A program made the position numbers and the translations under genes. Source: Amaranthus tricolor (Eukaryota; Streptophyta; Magnoliopsida; Caryophyllales; Amaranthaceae). From it: a stretch of DNA of 64,000 nucleotides. This document shows, piece after piece, positions 36,262-46,728 of the stretch. Location of the stretch: contig NC_080049.1 in NCBI RefSeq assembly GCF_026212465.1, positions 23,016,872 through 23,080,871 of the forward strand, written 5' to 3'. How positions within the stretch are numbered: the first letter of the stretch is position 1; the number at the start of each line of letters is the position of its first letter. The notes under the pieces were generated by a model. The model was not told the origin of the DNA. It saw only the letters and a program-made list of their open reading frames with translations, and did not search any database.

Positions 36262-37147
36262 ATTCCACCTGCTTACAAAGAAAATTAACATAAACAACAT
36301 AATATAAAATTAAAATAATTAGTATAACGATGTGTGAGGTCATGAACAAAACTTGTGTCTCTGTCATGGAGTCTAGTATACTCCTACAGTCTCTCAGTTT
36401 GCTTAGCTCACGAATTGGCTTCTGCGGGGACCACATCTCCGCCCTAGTCTTGTTAGGCATATCAGCTTGACGAGGATAGGGGCGGAAGGATGGGAAGTAC
36501 TCGTAAATTCATTTCTGCAACAGTGTCAGACAACCAGCAATAGTCTTGCACCCAGTCCTTGTTGCCATACCCAGTTGGCGATACATGTTAGCCAGCGTCA
36601 CTGCAACCCAAGCAATCTCATCCTGATCAGCAGTCACAGCAAGTATAGGGTGAGGCCGCATCCCGACTCTAGTCTTATCCACCAGCAGCATGGAACCCAC
36701 TATTGCCATGTAATACGCAGTAGTCTGAGTCTCCAGAGACTGAGAACGGTGGCATAGCTTCAACATTTCACCAACGTTAATGCTCCCGCTGGTGAAATAC
36801 CCCTTCTTACGCAGCTCCGACATTGGCTCCCCAAAAAGATCGGCCAGGCCAAGCTTCCAGTCACCATCAGCAGGTTCAGCGGGAAGTGAACCGTCAATGC
36901 CAACTCCTAAAATGTGTTGCACCTCGTGCAACATTATGGTCATCTCCCCCCATGGCATGTGGAAGGTGTTGGTATCAGGCTGCCACCTCTCCACAAAAGT
37001 CGTAATAAGAGCACTATCAATGTGCTGGTGCATTATGTACAACAGACGACTTAGAGGAGTGGCAGGTAACACCCCGTACAGCTCATCAGATATGTCCTGC
37101 AGTCTGACGATCGCCTCTAACGTCCTTTTCCTAGGGCGACAATCTAA
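36262..37147 (-). pseudogene. Plant mobile domain (PMD) protein, MAIN/MAIL1-like
   Basis: Read on the minus strand from the splice acceptor TTAATTAG at about 37148: RTLEAIVRLQDISDELYGVL, LITTFVERWQPDTNTFHMPW, GEMTIMLHEVQHILGVGIDG and DEIAWVAVTLANMYRQLG. FHxPWGEMTITLxDV..LG..IDG is the signature of the plant mobile domain, found in MAIN and MAIL1 of Arabidopsis and in proteins of some Mutator and gypsy elements. The frame is continuous except for one TGA (36507-36509, probably from TGG) between LLQK and IYEYFPSFRP. A GT-AG intron (36269-36352, 84 bases) joins TETQ to VE*TPY, where a TAG again replaces the expected Trp codon. The lack of an ATG in the first exon and the conserved 5' intron suggest translation began in an upstream exon. 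Confidence 0.78.
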
Positions 37148-37900
37148 TTAACCACAAAATGAAGTAATAATCATTCATTTAACCCTAATTTTACAATATT
37201 AATAATAAACCATCATAATCTATAAATTGTTCAAAAAATATGTATATTCTAATAAGAATATTGTTTTAACCATAATAATAATAAACTTAACCATAAACAA
37301 CCCTAATTAAACCTACTTTACAAACTAAAAAAAAATTATGATAAATCTAAAACATAAAAACCACAACTACATACACATTCATAAATAAAATGAAGAAATT
37401 ACTTAAAAATATAACAAAACATGAAATGTATGATTAATTTAAAACTTAAAAACAGCAAACACATACACGTTCATAAATTATGATAATTTTAAACCTAATT
37501 TACAAAATCAAAATGAAAATTATACCTTGAATTTTCGTGGGTTTTTGGCCTATAATGAAAAAAAAAACTAGTATAAAAACTAAGCCCTAAAACACAATTA
37601 ATGAAGCTTGAACAACAATGGGTTTGAAAACTAAGCTTTAAAAAATTATACCTTGAAGAAGAGCAAGAACTAAGCCTAAATTTCGTAGGTTTTTCGTGGG
37701 TTTAAGAAGAGCAACAACAATGTACCGAGTGTGTTTGAAGCAGCAGATGATGAAGAAGAGCAAGAATGATGAAGAAGAGCAAGAACTAAGATGATGAAAA
37801 CGGGGTTTGAAAAGCAAGAAACTGTCGTCGATCTTTGAAGAGCTGGGTTTTTGAAGAAGATGAAAACATATGTTTAATGAAACAGAAGAGGGCTTTGCAT
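37148..37900 (-). promoter_or_regulatory. Shared CACTA 5' UTR and intron (unit X)
   Basis: Very similar to 57728-58480 in unit Y, including ATTCATTTAACCCT, ACCATCATAATCTATAAATT and GAAGAAGAGCAAGAACTAAG. The similarity stops on the minus strand exactly after GGTTAATTAG, the splice acceptor, beyond which X reads into PMD and Y into other sequence. Confidence 0.65.
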
Positions 37901-38686
37901 TTTAACGTTATAAGGCGCGTTTTTGAAAGTGTAAAATGCTGCGGGCATGCCAAAAACCGCAGCAATTAAGTTGTTCAAGTGCTTATATGCTGCGGGCAAG
38001 CTTAAAACCGCAGCATTTGAATGTTTATTTTTTTTCCTAATTCTTTTTCCTATTTATTGCTGTGTATATAAAAAATCGCAGCAAATGATTAGCAGCAGAT
38101 ACGTTTTTTTTCCACTAGTGTAAACACCAAAAAAAGTAGATAAAATAAATAAGTGAATGAAAAAAAACATTTACCGGTCAGAATATGAGAAACATGTTTA
38201 AGCATTATAAAATATTGTAACAAATTATAAGACAAAAAACACGAAGGTAGTTAGTAGCTCTCGCTTGATGTTGATTGTTAACTGTTTCAGTTTACACGTG
38301 CTGAATAAACTAATCATTTATAGAGATATTTGATAAACATATGTATTGATCGTTAGTTGTTTAGAAGAGAAAAATAGATTAATAAGTCAAAAGGCAATAA
38401 AAAAATTTACAATAATGTTTACATTTTGGCTTAAAAGTTAGAATTAATACCTTTAAAGTCATTTTAAAAAAAAAGTTTTTCTTTTTTGAGTATTTAATCG
38501 AAAACCAAACCATAAAAAATAACAAACTAAAAATTCATTTATCAAACTTTAATTTATTAAATTCTCTTTGCCATGAATCATAATTGATGTAAGAGAATCT
38601 TCTTTCTCATGATAGTCTTTAGTCCCTATGGGCTATATGTTATGGGCTACAAACAACGGGCTTTGGCTATGTCATCATATATTTTA

Positions 38687-39962
<1,276 letters not shown>

Positions 39963-40560
39963 TATATTTTAAGAATATTTTATGGAGATGTAAAAGAACA
40001 AGATAAAAACAAAATATCGATCAAATAAATAAGTGAATTAAATGAAAAAGAAAATAATGGGAGTATAATTGTTCAAGCAGTAAAAGTCTTGTATAAACTT
40101 AATCAACTCTATTTTAGTATGGAGCACTCTGATAGTAATTAGTATTTTTCAATGATTGTACTTAAATATATCTATTAAATAAAAATACTTACTATTTTAT
40201 TAAGTTGTTAAGGCTGATCCACACTATGGACCAACTATATTCAAGACTTCTCGTTCAAGCATTATAAAAAATGCAACAAATCTTATTCACAAATAATGTG
40301 CAAACTTGAAAATTTTGTTATATAAGTATTAAAATAAATTTAACTAAAATACAAAATTAAAAATTGATTACTCACTCAATCTAATTAATTACATAATTCC
40401 AAATCTGGATCCTAAAATTTTAGATTCATTAATCCGGATCCAAATCTGGATCCTCCCTATAAAACAAAATTGAATTCGACTTCAACTGCGCCAAATTAGA
40501 TCCAACTTGTTATTATCCCTAATTCTTGCTCAATCTCACGAAAGTTCGTCTTGAGGTTTG

Positions 40561-41290
40561 TTAGTCAACCTATCATAGATATCTTGGTGTGATTCTTCCA
40601 ACCAAGATATAACGACATGTTAGCAAAATTTAACATCTCAAAAAACTATTTGGACTAAAGGTTTTGATCTTCCTCTACATGTACCAGCGATATTCATTAT
40701 GTGAAAGTACTTAACTTGACTATTTAGATATAAAATGCTTCTAGAAATACACTAGCAGCTGCGTCGTACACCATCTATGAGTATGGATTTATAACAATGT
40801 TTTTTGGTATCGGGTCATTTAACACTTGTGTCCGCACTACCTCAAAACTAGTCACAACCGCCAAGTTATAATCACAGTTCCAATCATAATTTTTCTCAAC
40901 AAATCCTTTTCTTAATAAGTGTTCCTAAACTTCATTCGATTGCTTAAATGATCGATTATTACATTCTTACATCAAGATCGTATTTCTGTGATCAAACTAT
41001 TTCTATATGTGAAATCCAAAAAAATCTTCCAATCCTCTTATAAATCTATAACTATAAATTGTCCATTTTAAACTCTCCTTCTCCTATACATCCATTTTCG
41101 ATTACTTAAATCCTTTTTAACAACAATACATTGTATAACAAATACTTAACTTGTAAAAAATGAATGATTGACCTTTTGTTGATCCAAAATGTTACCAAAA
41201 TCAAAGAACAATTGTAAAACTTTCATATAAAAATGTGTTTTAACGAACTAAATCTAAGTTTTTGTAAACAATTATTGTGTTGGATTACCT
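40561..41290. other. Spacer, no gene seen
   Basis: No recognisable coding sequence. It may belong to the CACTA remnant that ends at 41661. Confidence 0.4.
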
Positions 41291-41661
41291 ATGTTTAAAA
41301 TGACCGTTAACAATGCCGCCACGGACCAATCCATCGACGTATAAAATTTGAAATCAACAATGGACCTGCGACGATATATAACGTCGCAAACTTGAATTTG
41401 AAATTAGCCACAGATCGGGCGATGAAATACTCCGTCACGTGCTTTCATACTCATGACGTGCAAGTATGTCGTTGCTAAAACTGTCGTCATAGTTGAAAAA
41501 CGCGAAGATTTTTGTGTTCCATCGTCATTGTCATCACAAAGTTTAGATTCCCGCGACAAACGCTTTGCGTCATTTCAATTTCGTCACAATTTTCAAAAAC
41601 ACACCATAGTTAATTTGCCATCGTAATTTTTTTGTCGCTATGTATATGTTTCCTTGTAGTG
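41291..41661. mobile_element. Terminal part of a CACTA element
   Basis: Ends TTTCCTTGTAGTG at 41661, the inverse of the CACTACAAGGAAA terminus of many plant CACTA elements. The preceding 350 bases repeat short GTCGC/GCGAC and CGTCA/TGACG words on both strands (GCGACGATATATAACGTCGC, TTCGTCACAATTTT), as CACTA subterminal regions do. The opposite end and any transposase are not seen. Confidence 0.6.
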
Positions 41662-43430
41662 ATTACTATTCGTATCATTTATTAAAAGGGTTATTTAAAG
41701 AAACAAGTTACCACACATTATACTAACAAAAGTTACAGACACGACTTTGGTGTTTCCAATTACTTCTATGCCTAATGTAGTCCTTCGAGAGGCACAAGTG
41801 CAACAACTCCCTAATGCCCTTTCAAATTTGCCTCTCATATATATTTAGGTCAATAATAACTCATTTTTTCGTCAGTCAACATAAAGTATACATAAAAACC
41901 TAATTTTAAAAAGAAATTTGCAAAATTTTGATATTATGTGGCTTAAATGACCCCACAAGCATGTACTTGCCTTCACCAAGGACTCGCTCGTATTTGTTCC
42001 GCCAAAGTAGGTCTTGTTCTACCCATTAACCAAGTTTACACACAAGACTCAAGTAATACACCAAATGTTGTATAGAGGATTTGGTCGGTTAGAACTCATA
42101 ATCCATGAGATAAGTTGGAATCATAAATTTGATGTTACAAATTATACTATGTTCTCATGCTATTCTAACTTTGCATCTTATCTATGTATTATTTTTCTAA
42201 TATGATATGTTATTCTTAAGCACTATAAAAATAAAGGGCATATGCTTAATCATATGCTAACTTTGCATCCTTATCTCCTAATATTCCTATATTATACTTA
42301 TTCCTTGAGCACTACTAAAATACGACCAATAAAGGGTATATATTACTCTTAATCATATCCTCTTCGGCTCTTCCTTAAGTATCAATACTCTTATATTTTT
42401 ATTACTCTTTCAGTCATTTAAATCTTTTAGTATTTATTTGATTCGAAAAATTGATTTAATACCAATTTTTAAAAAGGTAATGCAAAAATATTTTAAGGTC
42501 CATAGGATCTAACTTCACACCCATAAAAATGTAAGAGTAAAATAATTTTTAAAAAATTAGTTCTTAAATATGAACTAAATGCGTCTTTTTTATATACTTC
42601 CTTCATTTTTGTTTCTATTTTGCACTTTGATTAAAGTTAGTTTTTGTTTATTTTGTATATTTTCTATTAGCAATGACACCGTCTAATAACTACTTCATTC
42701 TGTAAGATTTTTAAACCCTAATTCCTAAATCACTTTTTTTAAGAACACTCTTTAATTCATATTTCATCCTTAAAATTCATAAAACTTTCTCTATGACAAT
42801 TAAGCATAAAGGGATTAAGTGTTTGAGAGCTTAACCTATAATTCTATCAATTACACCTCTAAAGTAAAATTTGTCATGTCAAAATTTGTATATAATCCTA
42901 TCAATATAGGATCTTAAAAGATTTACGTTTGTTACCGTACCTATGAAAAACAAAAGTTTAATTTCTTAATTTTACCAAACCTTAGGGTAAATTAATTGGC
43001 TGAATTCTAAATAATATCATACATATAATGAAAATGTAAGTTAATTTTTTATTGAGCAAAATATTTTTCTAAAGGCAATTTAATTGGCTGAATTCTAAAT
43101 CCCTTTATTCTAATTTTCTTGGGTATTTGCATATTTGCATATTTCTTGAGTTGATTTAGTTGAAACAAGCCTAGAAAAATGGAATTAGGAACTCCAAAAG
43201 CAAGTACCAAACTGTCGGTAATTTTGAATTTCACATGTAGTAAATTTGAACATAATCAAACAAATTAAAAGTTTTTCATAGAAAGTTACTTTTATAAATT
43301 AAACTAAAATCAATTCATAACATTAAAACTTTTGACTTTTGAATGTGAAAAGGAATAAAATTATTCACCCCAATAAATTTTAAATATATATTTTTATCAT
43401 GTAAAACGATCCGTAAAATCCATTTCAAAC
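41662..43430. other. AT-rich spacer upstream of the RIP gene
   Basis: No gene recognised. The phrase TTTAATTGGCTGAATTCTAA occurs twice, near 42990 and 43079. CTTCCTTCATTTTTGTTTCT at 42599 resembles a lone Stowaway end. The last few hundred bases probably hold the RIP promoter. Confidence 0.45.
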
Positions 43431-43438
43431 TATAAATA
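43431..43438 (+). promoter_or_regulatory. TATA box of the RIP gene
   Basis: TATAAATA 72 bases before the ATG at 43510, which predicts a leader of about 45 bases (ACATCAAACCTTAAATAA and on). Confidence 0.7.
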
Positions 43439-43509
43439 CGAACATAAGTTGTTACAAGAAAGACATCAAACCTTAAATAAAAACACACTTCCTAAGTCCC
43501 AACTTCACA

Positions 43510-45060
43510 ATGGCAAACCCAGAATTCACAGTAACTTACAGAATTGATGGTAACTGGCAAAACTACTCAACCTTCATTCAAAATCTGCGTGGTAGAGTAG
43601 CTGACCCAAACGCAGAACTTTGTCGCGGCCTTAGCCAACTTCCACCCGAAAATCCAAACACAACTCAATCGCGACAACGCTGGATTTCTGTTATACTCCA
43701 AACAAATGACACAAGTATCACCTTAAGGATACGACGTGAAAATCTCTACGTAGACGCCTACCGAAGGGGTAACACCACTTGGGTTGAGTTTGCTTCTACA
43801 CGCGGCCGCCTATACCCAAACTCTGTTTTACTACAGAACAATGATGGCAGCTACCCTCAATTAGAAGCTGGAACACCAGGAAGAAGCAACATTCCTCTGA
43901 CATTAGATAATCTTACACTTGCTGTCAATATGTTGGCCGAATTAGATGGCCGTGGATCTGATGCCAGAATGTATCAGATCGTGGTCGTTCAAATGATAAG
44001 TGAATCAATTAGGTTGCATAGTATAACTCAATATCTAGCTAGTGGGCATGCTACAGCTGGCGCCCCTGCTTGGATGATCGGAAGGGAAGGTTCTTGGGCT
44101 AGGCTTTCAAGAATTTTGTATGCTAACAGTGCTGATCGTTTCCAGCCTTACGACGAGTCACAAGAGTTCATTAACGAGACACAAATCTGGTCATACCCCG
44201 ATGTGATCAATGCACTTGGGATACTTAAACCCGAACCTAGAGCACCCAATACTCGATTTCCCCGAATGGCTCAAGATTATGACTTCGGTGGTGGGCCCAA
44301 AGTGGAGGTGTTTGAGTTTCGTATCAATAAAACCGATGAAGATCTCATTCCTGCACAACTCTATGGATCAATTAAAGGTAATCAAGTGTTTATTCATAAC
44401 TTCTATGACCGGGATAATGGTCATACTGAACCGGTTAATGCTGGAGATTTTCCATTACTTATGGGTCCAAAATCTGCTGCAATGTCGGCTTGTGATACCT
44501 TCAAAATTAATGTTGATTTGTTGTTCAAAAAAAATTCTGGCCCGCCTTATACTCAATGTAGTCGAGGATACATTCTATGGAATACTTGTAATCTCGACTC
44601 GAGTAAGGTGTATGATAAGTTTATACAAGATACGTTTCCAGGGGATGATGGGTGCTCTGCTACGATTCGTTATGGGGTGTTTAGTGATGCGGTAGGGGCT
44701 AATATTGAGGTTAAACTTATTAATGGTGATGGGGAAGATCCTGCTCAAGTTTATGGTAATATATCTGCGGCGAATACAAGAGTTATAGAAGGTGAGAGTG
44801 TGCTTTTTCGTAAGGGAAAAGATGGTCGTATGGATATAAGGCCTGGTCAGGTGATTCCGTTGTCAAGGGCTATTGTTGCAGTCCCGATAAATTCCAACTT
44901 TCATGTTCGTGCTAAATTATATGATTATGATTCTGCGTCGTGGGATGATGAGATTGCTAATGGAACTGCAAGATTCAAGCCGAAAAGATATGGAACTGAT
45001 GTTCAGAAAATTTCGGGGCAGTATGGTGAAATTGAAGTAAAGATTACTTGGAAAATATGA
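43510..45060 (+). CDS. Ribosome-inactivating protein with C-terminal DUF6598-like domain
   Basis: A 516-residue single-exon protein. Residues about 5-235 form a ribosome-inactivating N-glycosidase domain, a family that removes one adenine from the sarcin-ricin loop of 28S rRNA. The positions usual for the active site are all present: Tyr80, Tyr115, Glu165 and Arg168 within QMISESIR, and Trp196 in GSWARL. After a linker, residues about 265-516 form a beta-rich domain (FEFRINKTDEDLIPAQLYGS, CDTFKINVDLLFKK, GVFSDAVGANIEV) like DUF6598, known beside RIP domains in grasses and Caryophyllales; its function is unknown. It is not the ricin-type lectin B chain, so it is neither classical type 1 nor type 2. 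No signal peptide is visible, so a cytosolic location is inferred. The start codon context ACAATGGC is favourable and no lesions are seen. Likely a defence gene against viruses, fungi or insects. Confidence 0.9.
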   Translation: MANPEFTVTYRIDGNWQNYSTFIQNLRGRVADPNAELCRGLSQLPPENPNTTQSRQRWISVILQTNDTSITLRIRRENLYVDAYRRGNTTWVEFASTRGRLYPNSVLLQNNDGSYPQLEAGTPGRSNIPLTLDNLTLAVNMLAELDGRGSDARMYQIVVVQMISESIRLHSITQYLASGHATAGAPAWMIGREGSWARLSRILYANSADRFQPYDESQEFINETQIWSYPDVINALGILKPEPRAPNTRFPRMAQDYDFGGGPKVEVFEFRINKTDEDLIPAQLYGSIKGNQVFIHNFYDRDNGHTEPVNAGDFPLLMGPKSAAMSACDTFKINVDLLFKKNSGPPYTQCSRGYILWNTCNLDSSKVYDKFIQDTFPGDDGCSATIRYGVFSDAVGANIEVKLINGDGEDPAQVYGNISAANTRVIEGESVLFRKGKDGRMDIRPGQVIPLSRAIVAVPINSNFHVRAKLYDYDSASWDDEIANGTARFKPKRYGTDVQKISGQYGEIEVKITWKI

Positions 45061-45881
45061 ATAATAAAAATGAAACTATTATAAATATTAATAATAATGT
45101 TATTGATAACGTATAATAAAATTATCAACAATAATAATAATGATAATAATATATAATAAGGTGGTGGTGATGATGAAGGTCATTAGAAAGTATGTCTAGC
45201 TATGTTGTATACTTAACATTGCTACATGCTTGTTTTGACTTTTATATTTAGTTTGTGTCAAAGCATATATATGCTTCCCTTTGTATGCCCAAAAAATAAT
45301 ATTTCCTCCCTTTGCTTTTATGAAATTAATGTTTTATGTATGAAAGTAAATCTCTAATGTCTCTTGTTAATCTAGTAGTATGTAATAAACTAAGTGTACA
45401 TGTGGTGCACATTTTTTGTGCACCAAGTTTATAGTGACACTTCTTTTATTATAACATAATCCCTTTTTGTCATTCTAATAACACCTAAACCCTACAATTT
45501 CAATTTCTATACTTACATAGACGTTTGAGGGTTTAGGGATTGAAATGAAAATTAATCGTATTGCTATGAATAAAAGACGTTACTTTAAAATTGGTTTATT
45601 GTATTTAAATTTATTATGCACTACATAAATATACAAGACTTACTCGTATTTGTTATAATTTGTTGGCTATGTTCGTATAAAAATATTATAATTTATGAAA
45701 TTAATCATATATTATAGTAATAACCCAAGATATAGTCATGTTTTAGCTAGTCTTTGTAGTCTAATCCAAAACAAGATTTAGTGTTAAAAGTGATTTAGTG
45801 ATGAACATAATAGCAAATTTAGTTGTATTTTGTTGAATTTGTTGCTTTGGTTCAGAAAATGGGTTTTCCTTTACATTGAAC
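45061..45881. other. RIP 3' flank
   Basis: AT-rich 3' UTR and spacer. A perfect small hairpin TGGTGCACA..TTTGTGCACC lies at 45411-45432. No coding sequence is seen before the copia insertion. Confidence 0.5.
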
Positions 45882-46129
45882 TGTTGATTTTAGTAGTCCA
45901 ATTCATATGTGAAGAAAAGAATAAAAATAGTGAATGAAAAAGAGATCAAAATTATTATTGATAATATGATTCATCAATTACAAAAATATACAAAGTAGAA
46001 GAAAATGTCCTCTCATATATATTTTGAGAAGATAAAAACTAAATGAAATTGAAAAATAAAAAACAATGTTAAGAGGAAGTATTTATAGTGTGAGGAAGGG
46101 TAGAGTCGGTATATGCAATATTGTTAACA
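45882..46129 (-). repeat. 3' LTR of the young copia
   Basis: TGTTGATTTTAGTAG..GCAATATTGTTAACA, 248 bases, apparently identical to 48974-49221. Confidence 0.95.
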
Positions 46130-46728
46130 CCCCCCCTCAAACTAGGGATGGTTGTCATGCCGAGTTTGCTTATTAAGTGCTGATGTTGATTGGAAGGCAA
46201 GATTTTAGTTAGAACGTCAGCTAACTGGTTCTGAGTAGGGAGATAAGTGAGCTGAAGAAGTCCTTCCAATACTTTGTCCCTTGTGAAGTGGCAGTCGATA
46301 TCGATGTGTTTTGTTCTTTCATGGAAGACTGGATTCTTAGCAATGTGGATGGCACTTATGTTGTCACAATGAAGAAGGACAGGCTTTAGAGATGGCACTT
46401 GAAGTTCTTCCAGTAGCCTGACTAACCATGTGACTTCACTTGCTGCAGATGCCATGGCTCTGTATTCAGCCTCACTTGATGATCTTGAGACTGTGCTTTG
46501 TTTCTTAGATTTCCAGCTGATGGGAGATGAGCCCAATAACAATATATATCCAGTAATGGACCTTCTGGTATTGGGACAAGATGCCCAATCAGAATCAGAA
46601 TATGCTTGAAGTTGTAATTGAGTGGATCCTTTGATATTGATGCCTTGATTTGCTGTGGAGTGAACATAATTCAGGGTGTGGTGTAGGGCAGCAACATGAG
46701 GAGTACGAGGATTTTGCATAAATTGGCT
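46069..46728 (-). pseudogene. copia RT end and RNase H, out of frame after deletion
   Basis: Minus strand, starting at the deletion joint. It reads LSQFMQNPRTPHVAALHHTL (end of the reverse transcriptase), then YSDSDWASCPNTRRSITGYI and the RNase H blocks SSSEAEYRAMASAASEVTWL, HCDNISAIHIAKN and FHERTKHIDIDCHFTRDKV. RNase H itself is intact but lies in a different frame from gag-integrase. The stop lies inside the 3' LTR, as is usual for some copia. Confidence 0.88.
46130..46147 (-). other. Polypurine tract
   Basis: Reads GTTTGAGGGGGG on the minus strand directly before the 3' LTR: the plus-strand primer site for retrotransposon replication. Confidence 0.8.

Larger units (their letters stand above)
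36235..38119 (-). mobile_element. CACTA-type unit carrying a plant mobile domain gene (unit X)
   Basis: The right end TTTTTTTTCCACTAGTG (ending 38119) is the inverse of the CACTAGTGGAAAAAA start at 57185. Both ends carry subterminal TGCTGCGG..CCGCAGCA pairs (X: 37936-38090), a common CACTA layout. The left limit may be CACTAGGGGAAGTCATTT at 36235. The segment 37148-37900 is the minus-strand 5' UTR and intron shared with unit Y (57728-58480). The flanking triplets (ATT, TAA) do not match, so the left boundary may be a recombination point and not a true terminus. Confidence 0.55.

Noticed and set aside
36780..37151. Plus-strand frames across the PMD gene
   Set aside because: Antisense shadow; the minus strand carries the conserved PMD motifs and a good intron.
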